A stretch of 64,000 bases of DNA from Durusdinium trenchii (taxonomy: Eukaryota > Sar > Dinophyceae > Suessiales > Symbiodiniaceae): NCBI GenBank assembly GCA_963970005.1, contig CAXAMN010004080.1, forward strand, positions 8,024-72,023. The letters run 5' to 3'. Every line of letters starts with the position of its first letter. Positions within the stretch are counted from its first letter, which is position 1. Of this stretch, positions 22,101 through 29,486 are shown one piece after another. The position numbers and the translations under genes are program-made. The notes under the pieces were generated by a model. It had not been told where the DNA came from, ran no database searches, and saw only the letters and a list, made by a program, of their open reading frames with translations.

Positions 22101-24839
22101 ACCAGAAGGGCGGACACCAGAAGGGCGGACACCAGCAGTGACAGACCTGAAAGACAAATGAATGGAAAAGGGCGGACGGAAACAAATGAATAGAACTGTT
22201 GCGTGGCCAACGGAAAAGGGCGGACACCAGCAGTAACGGACTTGGGAAACAAATGAACAGAAGTGCTTCATGGCCAACGGAAAAGGGCGGACACCACCAG
22301 TGACAGACCTGGGAGACACATGAATAGAAATGCTGCATGGCCAGCGGAAAAGGGCGGACACCAGCAGTGACAGACCTGGGGGAGAAATAGCACCGAGCCT
22401 GGGAGACAAATGAAAGGAAGTGGGAGACAAGCGGGCCGGGAACCCGACCACAAGCACCCAGCAAGAAGTGGAAGACACATGAAAAGAAGTGGGAGACAAA
22501 TGAAAGGAAGTGGGAGACAAGCCAGGCCCGACCACAAGCACCCAGCCTGGGAGACAATGAAAAGAACTGGGAGACAAATGAAAAGAAGTGGGAAACAAAT
22601 GAAAGGAAGTGGGAGACAAGCCACTACAAGCACGCAGCCAGGCTGGGCGGCTTGTCTCCCACTTCCTTTCATACCAGGCTGCTTGTGGTGGGACCCAGCG
22701 TGGAACACAAATGAAAAGAAGTGGGAGACAAATTAAAGAAGTGGGAAACAAATGAAAGGAAGTGGGAGACAAGCCAACCGGGAACCCGACCACAAGCACC
22801 CAGCTTGGGAAACAAATGCCCTGTATCCAGCACCAGCACCGGCACCCGGCACCCAGGCACCCTGTCTCCACCACATGCACAACCAGCTCACAGCACCAGC
22901 ACCAGCACCGGCAACCTGTCTCAAAAGCGCGCACAGGCAGCTCATTGTCGCTATCTGGAAAAAGATCCGAAAATAGACCCCCTCACATATGCAATCTATA
23001 CCACCAGCACCAGCAACCTGTCTCCACCAGTGCACAGCCAGCTCACAGCACCAGCACCGGCACCGGCACCCGGCACCCAGCACCAGCACCCGGCAACAGC
23101 GACAGCAACCTGTCTCCACCACGTGCACAGCCAGCTGACAGCACCAGCCCCGGCACCCGGCACCCAGCACCAGCACCAGCAACCTGTCTCCACCACGTGC
23201 ACAGCCAGCTCACAGCACCAGCACCGGCACCCAGCGCCAGCAACTTGTCTCGAAAGCGCGCACGGGCAACTCATTGTTATTTGAAATAAGAACCCCATAG
23301 CTTCGCTATCTGGGGAAAAACTTGAGGCCGAGGGTAGGTGACGAAAGCTAGCAGGGGTGCATCCGGACTGGTGGGACATCAAGCGGAGTGAGGCAAATGC
23401 TCATGAGGTTGTGAACATGTAAGACACACAAACAGCAATGACACAGCCAACCTTAGAATTGAAGTCCCCGATAATTAAGGAAGCGTGGCTGGACTTTGCC
23501 ACACTGTTCGATGCATCCGATGTGTTCACGAACCTGTGAGCTTGTTGAATCTGTTGCGCTGTATCCCAAAACCTCCACGGAGGAGTTGAACCAGTGTGGA
23601 TGCCATAAGAGGTGCCCAAGAGGTGTCCCAGAGGCAAAACAAAGCTGCTTGCATGATTTGTTTGGTTTCTTCTATCGATGTCGATGTCATGAACATGTGA
23701 GCTTGTTGAATCTGCTGTTGGATCGTCATGTATATGTAATGAGGGACTGAAGAAAAGCAACGCAGCATCATGAGCATCACGGGAAGTCACAAACCAGGCG
23801 TATCAGATACACCTGGCTTATGTATGTTTGTTTGAGCATCTTTGTCGAGTGAAGTGTCAGCCATATGCACTGAGATGCCGAAGGAAGCTCAAAGGCACGT
23901 GTATCTGATACGCCTGGTTTCTGACTTCCCGTGTTGCTCATCATTGAAGCCTTGAACCCTCGCGTAAATTTCATGTTTCATGCCCCCCCTTCCAAACTCA
24001 AACAGTGGCCTACTTCACCTGCCACCTAAACATAGCACTATAGCACGTACCGGAAGCGTCCCAGGGGGGAGTTGAACCCGCGGGGGGGGGGCCCCCCTAC
24101 ACGTGAAGTTTTCACGTGATTCATGATTCTCGAGGCTGCGAGCCCTTGACTTGCTAAAGCAAGAGCAACTCCAGCTAGCTGATGCTAGCTTTCGTGACTA
24201 AACCACCATGATCCGCATTCCCAAAAAGACTGCCATGATACTCAGACGAGTGACCCCACATGGGGCTCCACAAAGCAATCCGCCCCGGCCCGGCATCCAC
24301 CACCTTGAAGCGTTCATTGAGCCATTCCGGACCCAGGTCTGACACTGAAGCACCGTAACCTTGGCAAAGCCCATTTGAAGTGACCTTCAGAAAACCGTTG
24401 TGGATTGCATTGTGAAGTGCCACCAGTCCATTCCCAGCATCCACCACCAAGAAACGTTCGTGAGTCCACCCTGATGGTAGGGGGCTAGCGTTCGTGTTGG
24501 TGCTGCTGGCACCCGCGACGGTGGCACTCGCCAACTTGATGTAGCGCTTCCAGTAGGGATTGTGGAAGGCAACAGTCGCACCAATCGGCACCAGCGAGAG
24601 ATCCACGTCCAACTGCTCAACTGTGTGGACTTTGGCGCCTTCAAACAAGAAATGAAGGGCCCATGCAACAGGTTCTTTCAGTGCGCTCGACAGTTTCTTA
24701 CCTCTACTTTCAGCAAAAAGGACCATAGCATGAAAACAGCCAATCAAAGCATCAAAAGCAGTCCAAGGCATCTCTCTTCGTTTCCCTGCGCGCCTTGAAC
24801 AAGACTGAGAGTGAAGAGGACACTCACAACTGGGAGCAT
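14558..24839 (-). CDS. Large predicted secreted protein: beta-trefoil repeats, CGWYGCRV repeats, PAN-like domain
   Basis: Eight minus-strand exons join in frame: 24839-24794, 24638-24255, 19959-18978, 18882-17703, 17470-17131, 17077-16342, 16111-16031, 15218-14558. The total is 4,410 nt, or 1,469 residues plus stop. The ATG at 24839 begins MLPVVSVLFTLSLVQGA, a good signal peptide. Residues about 25-600 carry fascin-like beta-trefoil repeats (IALRNAHHNRFIKM, ERFTVVDAG). Three CGWYGCRV repeats start near 623, 684 and 743. A cysteine-rich PAN/apple-like segment spans about 817-885, then helical sequence, then a hydrophobic Gly- and Cys-rich C-terminus. Introns 1 and 4 use GC donors; the rest use GT. 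Intron 2 is 4.3 kb and full of satellites. Intron 5 as drawn is only 53 bp; a GT donor at 17124 joined to the AG ending near 16888 also keeps frame. Role is inferred only: an extracellular carbohydrate-binding or adhesive protein. Confidence 0.8.
15219..16030. other. Intron 7 of the secreted-protein gene
   Basis: A GT-AG intron of 812 bp. It contains a short GGACGA-rich stretch near 15917-15945. No nested gene seen. Confidence 0.6.
16342..17470 (-). CDS. Secreted-protein gene exons 5 and 6 (PAN-like end, helical region)
   Basis: Exon 17470-17131 completes the cysteine domain (AFTWGANNWCQLYSGCETL) and continues with N-glycosylation-type sites (NLSNFS, ITNES). Exon 17077-16342 is mostly helical (FEDVTWQVIESALSF, GNLEDLWRPICEQL, MRKEILQRAQLERRVQ) with no family I recognise. 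The 53 bp intron between them is unusually short. The alternative longer intron would remove about 62 residues. Confidence 0.65.
17575..17690. repeat. ACTAGTAGC dispersed repeat inside intron 4
   Basis: Copies of TTGCTCCTAGTAGCG and TTACTAGTAGCG fill much of the 232 bp GC-AG intron of the secreted-protein gene. This places the repeat family inside a confidently mapped intron. Confidence 0.85.
17703..18882 (-). CDS. Secreted-protein gene exon 4 (CGWYGCRV repeats and PAN-like start)
   Basis: Begins with further beta-trefoil strands (LVGKTVGLHSPSVNRF, VTLYNEGEGAYVVV). Three repeats of about 60 residues follow, each with YGD, CGWYGCRV, FGHG and an F-x-I/L-x-P strand; the first has FGHKV in place of YGD. 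The exon ends in the cysteine-rich start of a PAN-like domain (CDLSNCDGWGG, CKQKCDNN, QCH). The GC donor at 17702 joins the acceptor at 17471 to give QCHAFTWGANNWCQL. Confidence 0.85.
18978..19959 (-). CDS. Secreted-protein gene exon 3 (beta-trefoil repeat array)
   Basis: A long open exon with at least six copies of a roughly 40-55 residue pattern: IALRNAHHNRFIKM, IALYNRKHNRFVKI, IALKGTYFGRYMRM, VALHNAHHNRLLKM, IGLHTPYYNKFMAV and ICLRVDFLNRFVSM. Several are preceded by ERFTVVD-like strands. This is the repeat logic of fascin/actin-crosslinking-like beta-trefoils, many of which bind sugars. The 3' border (GT donor at 18977) is chosen because it keeps frame into exon 4; it is less certain than the others. 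Confidence 0.85.
20110..20340. repeat. CAGCACCAGCACC-type minisatellite (copy 1)
   Basis: Runs of CCAGCTCACAGCACCAGCAC and related CACCGGCACC units ending in GCGCGCAGCCAGCTCATT. The first of three similar blocks (also 20.95-21.21 and 22.82-23.28 kb) in the large intron. Confidence 0.9.
20345..20860. repeat. Tandem repeat, about 165 bp unit, three copies
   Basis: Three diverged copies starting near 20370, 20520 and 20685. Each contains GCGCGTATAAGTTT, CAAAAGTATGCGC, CAAACRGCAAAGCCC and CCAAGGCCAAGCA. They lie in intron 2 of the secreted-protein gene. No coding potential recognised. Confidence 0.8.
20950..21215. repeat. CAGCACCAGCACC-type minisatellite (copy 2)
   Basis: Same family as 20110-20340, preceded by TCACTGTCAGAAGCGG triplicates at 20870-20975. 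It ends in GCGCGCAGCCAGCTCATTG and a module with ACCCCATAGCTGTCGCTATC. Confidence 0.9.
21780..22440. repeat. Tandem array, GACCTGGGAGACAAATGAAT unit, about 65-70 bp
   Basis: About nine copies of a unit containing CCTGGGAGACAAATGAATAG, AAATGCTRCATGGCCAGCGG and AAAAGGGCGGACACCAGCAG. The long minus-strand frames (repeated PFICLPGLS-type peptides) are by-products of the repeat. Confidence 0.9.
22440..22810. repeat. Tandem array, GGGAGACAAATGAAAAGAAG unit, about 30 bp
   Basis: Short repeats of AAGTGGGAGACAAATGAAA with interspersed CCCGACCACAAGCACCCAGC. Clearly related to the preceding array and to 8690-9195 through the GGGAGACAA core. Confidence 0.9.
22820..23285. repeat. CAGCACCAGCACC-type minisatellite (copy 3)
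   Basis: Repeats of CTGTCTCCACCACGTGCACA, GCCAGCTCACAGCACCAGCA and CACCGGCACC. It ends, like the other copies, in a GCGCGCACGGGCAACTCATT border and the ACCCCATAGCTTCGCTATC module. Confidence 0.9.
23430..23580 (-). mobile_element. LINE (non-LTR retrotransposon) endonuclease fragment
   Basis: A minus-strand frame reads TSDASNSVAKSSHASLIIGD followed by FNSKVG. The LIIGDFN-x-K-VG motif is the diagnostic block of AP-type endonucleases of non-LTR retrotransposons. The rest of an ORF2 (reverse transcriptase) was not found, so this is a short remnant in intron 2 of the secreted-protein gene. AACATGTGAGCTTGTTGAAT occurs near both 23530 and 23693. Confidence 0.5.
23769..23942. mobile_element. Fold-back / MITE-like element with 47 bp inverted arms
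   Basis: The left arm 23769-23815 and right arm 23896-23942 are inverted copies with about 4 mismatches in 47. Each contains CACGGGAAGTCA and CCAGGCGTATCAGATACAC. The spacer is about 80 bp. No target-site duplication is obvious, so the true ends may lie elsewhere. No coding potential. Confidence 0.75.
24070..24125. repeat. G-run/C-run and CACGTGAA hairpin
   Basis: A run of ten G is directly followed by six C, then CACGTGAA-GT-TTTCACGTG, a perfect short hairpin. Homopolymer runs of this kind are prone to sequencing error. Confidence 0.6.
24255..24638 (-). CDS. Secreted-protein gene exon 2 (first beta-trefoil repeats)
   Basis: Reads VAFHNPYWKRYIKL, ERFLVVDAGNGLVALHN and ERFKVVDAG, three strands of the fascin-like pattern. 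The exon ends at PMWG before a GT donor at 24254. Joining to 19959 restores the repeat as ALWSPMWGKYVKM, which strongly supports the 4.3 kb intron. Confidence 0.85.
24794..24839 (-). CDS. Secreted-protein gene exon 1 (signal peptide)
   Basis: Encodes MLPVVSVLFTLSLVQ, with a hydrophobic core and a small-residue cleavage region completed by exon 2 (G-A-K). The GC donor at 24793 joins the acceptor at 24639. AAGGCGC occurs at both borders. The ATG is the first in frame and the intergenic sequence to the right shows no further exon. Confidence 0.75.
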
Positions 24840-27060
24840 CCTTGCTACAATTTGCTACGTTATGTTGGAGGCTTGAAATTGAAAAGCTCTGTCTCCTCGA
24901 CGGATAGCCTCAGAACCTGTTCCTGAGCTCTTCCCGTCTGCTGTAGCTCTTACACAGAAAGAACCTATGAACCTATTGCCCCTTCGCAGTGTCTGATCTG
25001 CTAGCAGGACATATCCCAGCAGTTTCTGCTGACATGCTGAAAAAAACGTTGAATGTTCGTCTTTTCCTCTCTGCGCACAACAAGCTCGAGGAATCTGCTT
25101 CTGAACGTGGACACACTCAGGGCTGGCATGCCATCCAGCACCAGCAAACGAACTAAAGGGGGAGGTTGGTGTGAGTGTTGTTCTCATCTACCCCTCTGGC
25201 AAAAAATAAAGAACAAAACGGCCGTCGAGTCCTGTGTGCAAATATCTAGATTCCAATACCGATATCCCACAGCTGCACAGGGCTCCGACTGCCAGTGATA
25301 CTCTTTACAGTAGGATCCTGCTGGGTATGTTCTGTTCGTGGTTCAAGCCAAACCAAACTCAGCTATCAAACAAGCCCAAAATCCCCAAAACATCCCAAAA
25401 CAATGAATCATGTTGCAAGCCGGTCGGAAGACTGACTACAAAAATGTCAAGTCCGGCTCCATAGCTGAGGAGCTTCTAAATGTGCATCTAAAGACTGCTG
25501 GTGGCGGAGGCGATAGCCCGCGATCGGAGCTGTCTGGTGCAATGCGTGAAGAGTGCACGCTGCAAAATGCAGAGAATGGGCCCGGAGAAGGCCTTAGGAA
25601 CCTCTAAATCTTTGGAAAAAAAAAATGTGTTTGGCAAAGGTGGGTCACCCCCCAAAAGGAATCAGTTGTAAATTGTAGGGAGGTTTTGGAAGCTCTTGCT
25701 TCCGATCTGTTCCATTCGGCTGCCCTTTCACGCAAAAACTGTCCCCAGGAACTTCAGTCTCTTCGGACAAAAGCTCCAAAAGCCCCCCTCGACCAGATGG
25801 GCCATGATGTCACATGACCTTCGGTCGACAAGGGCTCGCGGGACAGGTTGGAAGTCCGACTACTGGAAATCCGTCAGCGGAAGTCTTGCATCATGTTCTG
25901 TTTCTAAAGCATGCACCTGTCATTTCAATGATTCACATTCACATGTCTTCTTTGAAAACTTCTTTGGTCCCCAAAACGGAATCCTCAAGTGCAGAGACGA
26001 GATCCATGTGCCACCCCTCCAACCGCTGTCGCCCACGCTGCTGTGGGTGGATAAAATATTAGCCAGAGCGGCATGGAACACCGACCAACGCAGTTTGCGC
26101 CATGTCCAACAGCCATTGCAATCGAGTGGCATGACATGTCAAGCCAGCTGGGAGGTACATGTCAGGGAAGTCACTTTACAAAACTACCGACACTCAAAGA
26201 GTGATTCCCAAAGCACTTGAAAGCACACCTCTTTCTTTTATGTCCCAGACTTCTGATGTCCAGGTTTTCGTATGTGATCCTCCATGGTGAATGTCGTTCC
26301 GTGTCACATATGCTGAACGGACACAAGTGCCAACAACTTGCAGCCATGTCAAGAGTCCAACTTAAGTGTAGTCAAGTCCCATAAATATCACAAATGACCT
26401 GAAGCTCTATGAGCAGTTGGGATCTCAGTGAATCGGATGCGTTGAGTCCGTTGGCTCTGGTGCGTTGGCTCTCTGCGTCGGCCTCTGGCGGTAAAACGAC
26501 GAAATGCCTAAGTTCGATGCATCCCTGGCCGCGGATGGACCAGGCCTGTCAGCTCGCGGTTCTGTCGAACCGAGTGGAGGGCGGAGGGATCGGAGAGACC
26601 GGAGAGAGATCGTCACGCGATCTCATGTGTGCTCTGTGTAGATCTGGAAAACGGCCTACAATCAGAAGTATTCATTTCAGTCTCTTCAGTGATGTCCGTC
26701 CCCATTTCGATGACGAGAAGGAGAGGAGCGAGATGGCATCTGAAGTCTCTTCCACATGCAACGCTACCGCAAGCTGCCAGGTCGTGAATTGTCACTGGCT
26801 GTGAGACGGTGAAGATTATGGGACCCAAGGCCACAAACCAAAACCCCCAAAGGGACAGGTGTAAAAAAAAGAAATACACACATGAAAAAGTGGTCTTCTC
26901 TGGCCAACTTAGGGGCCCCTGTCAAACACCTCAAATCACTCTTCATTCGCCATCTCGGAGACCTCATCTCCCACCTGTCGCAGGCGAACTCTCAAAGAAC
27001 GAAGAGCTCGCTGGTAGACCATTGGATATCTATGTGCTTTTTTCTGCGCTCCTTTTCTGC
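24840..27060. other. Intergenic region without a supported gene
   Basis: Likely promoter side of the secreted-protein gene. No TATA-type or other element is recognisable, as expected for dinoflagellates. Short open frames on both strands show no motif. A weak minus-strand exon-like block near 27005-26940 (VRLRQVGDEVSEMANEE) is not strong enough to call. Confidence 0.4.
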
Positions 27061-27067
27061 ATTGGAT

Positions 27068-27190
27068 ATACTGTGTATATATATATATATATTTATATTG
27101 CATTGGATATCTATATATATATAGCTATAGATAATATATATATATATATGTGTAACTATAGATATATATATATATATATGTGTGTGTGTG
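27068..27190. repeat. TA-rich microsatellite ending in TG repeat
   Basis: (TA)n stretches broken by GGATATC and AGCTATAG, then (TG)n. Simple sequence with no coding content. Confidence 0.95.
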
Positions 27191-27454
27191 TTTGTGATAG
27201 AAGTGTGCATCCATGCAAGTGCGGCTCTTTTTTGCCGTATCTTGCAAGGCTATAAGACCTTTAATGTCGCATATCCGATTTCTCCAGCAACCGACTTCAT
27301 CCCAATCCCAGCCTCAGACTTTGTTGGGCTCAGGCGCCTTTCCCCCCCGCATCATTACCAGGAACTCCTGAGACGGCTCGCAATACCAGATGTATCGATT
27401 GATACATCGAGGCGAGGAGACCAGATTTCCCGGAATCTCCCAGAAGAAAGGCTA

Positions 27455-27592
27455 CTAGGTGGAGGCCATCGCTATTAGGTGGATGCCATCGCTACTAGTA
27501 ACAAATAGTAGCTAGAAGCTAGTAGGTTGGAGGCCATCACTATTAGGCTGGAGGCCATTACTACTAGTAACAAGAAGCTAGTAGGTTCTTTG
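27455..27592. repeat. ACTAGTAGC / GGAGGCCATCGCTA dispersed repeats
   Basis: Copies of both dispersed modules in reverse orientation (TAGGTTGGAGGCCATCACTA, CTACTAGTAACAA). Downstream of the 3' end of the CDPK gene. Confidence 0.85.
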
Positions 27593-27808
27593 CTTGGTTT
27601 ACTTCCTTTTCTTTTCTTTTCCCGGTCCAACCGCGGGTTCATCGAACGGATACAGACCAACGCGAACGGATCCAAAGCTTTGGCGCCAGCTTTGAGCGTG
27701 CTCCCTCCCCAGAAATGGCAGACGTGACCTCGTGATGTGGAAATGTTCGACCTGATAGATCCTCAAAGCTGTCAGGTCACAGCTTCCTGGTAGCATACTT
27801 TCTAGATT

Positions 27809-29486
27809 CTAGACAGCTTCAATTCTTTCTTTGCCCAGCTTCAAATCCATCATGAACAAATGCAGCGATGGACACTCTTTGGGACCTCTCTCCGGACCCC
27901 GGACCGCGCTTGAGACTCCAAAGACTCGCAGCCGCTCCTGGAAGTCGATGACACCATCACCGTTGGCATCCACGTCCTTCAGAAGCTCCACGATCATTTC
28001 ATGTCCAAGGGTGCTTTCCACCTGGACGGGTCCAGCCGGAGAGATGCGAGTTCTGAATCACCGCTTCCAGCCGACGAAGCCGACCTGGCCATCGTTGAGC
28101 ACTTGCTTCAACTCATCCTGAGAGATCTTGCCGTCACCGTTCCTGGAGCGTCCGTGCGGAGGTGAACGGCGTCACTGGCTTCCATGGGTGCAATGATCGC
28201 GTGAAGCTGGTGGTTCCCAAACAATGTCAAGGTTGATTGTCTGGAACAGGGTCAAGTGTCCTGTCGAAGACTCTGAAAGCAGACCAGCAAACATCCTGAC
28301 CAACAGAGCGAAGGACATGGAATCAAACTGCGAGCACTGTTGACTGGGGGTAAAATGAATGCTTGCAGTTCAAGCAAGAGGTGACAGGAGTATCAATTGC
28401 AATGTCGACCTTACAAGCAGCATGACGTAATGTGAGACAAGGAGTTCGGATAAAAATATGTGCAGTCATCGCACTGCCTAGGGCCTTGGACTGTACACGT
28501 GAGGTCTTGAAGCCTTTTGTTCGCCGCATGGCACATCATTGACGCTGGCTGACAGCCCGTGCCTCCTGGATGTATTGGCGCCTGGAAACATGCAGCTAGG
28601 GAGCGGGAGGCGGACAGAAGTTGGTTTTAACTCCAAAGCCCGGCGCTCCCAGCTGTCTGGCTGAATCAAAAAAGACTCCTGACGATGTTTTTAGCAGCGG
28701 TGGCATCTCACTTCTTGAACGGAGATGCAAACACGATCACAGGTCATCAATTTCTGGAACCCCAACAGTATGATCAAAATCCTACAGACCCAAATCCCCT
28801 ACCACTGGGCGTTCCTTCGGTTGCATGGATGGATTGCTCGAACACCCAGAACATCGTCTGATCAAACCCACGTCCTCCCCCAGACTATTGGTGACACCAA
28901 ACCAGCCCCAGACTCATCTGGGCCAGGGCACTTGTCCAAGGTGGCAGCCAAGAACTCGGTGTAGTCGATGACGCCACTGCCATCCGCATCCACATCCTTT
29001 TTCCCGCATCGGAACGTGTTCCGAAGGAAACACCGGGGGGCGGAGTGGCATAGTGACTCGGCAAACTTAGGAAGTCTTGAAAATGTTTTGAAAATATGCA
29101 TGTGGAAGATGCTTGAGGTGCTTACTCCTGGCAAACGACGCGCGAAAGAACGATAGGTCATCTCACCAACCTCGAAAGGGCCTAATTACAGAGACCTTCA
29201 CCCTGCAAGACTGCTCCCACAACTTTAACAGAACAAAAGGCAGATCACCGCGCGACCCTTGGCCATGGGAAGCATGGTCAGCCTCCATGATCTGCTGCAG
29301 GTCTGGAGGAATCTCTTTCAGTCCAGCCTGACAACCATTCTCATGACAGGCGACCAGGTCATTCTGGGTTCAAAGACCGGAATCCTCTTGTTGGATATCG
29401 CTCACCGCTCATGTTGGATTCAACAGCTCAAAGTCGTGCCTTCTGCAATCCTTCCTTCAGCTCGGCCGGCGTCAACAGTCCGTCAC
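27809..29486 (-). CDS. CDPK EF-hand exons (17-23)
   Basis: Completes EF-hand 1 (DGLLTPAELKEGL), then EF-hand 2 (DADGSGVIDYTE), EF-hand 3 (DRNGDGKISQDE, split between 28295-28261 and 28142-28085) and EF-hand 4 (DANGDGVIDFQE). All loops keep acidic residues at positions 1 and 12. The final 28 codons after EF-hand 4 do not resemble a normal CDPK tail, so one more unseen intron near 27.93 kb is possible; as drawn the frame stops at 27809. Confidence 0.88.

Noticed and set aside
21808-22934. Long minus-strand frames of about 250 and 300 codons
   Set aside because: They are translations of the GGGAGACAA tandem arrays, with the same peptide repeated, inside a confidently placed intron.
24840-24870. 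Possible spliced-leader relic directly before the secreted-protein ATG
   Set aside because: ACGTAGCAAATTGTAGCAAG shares the start and the end AAG with the leader, but only about 13 of 21 positions agree with a gap. Too weak to claim.
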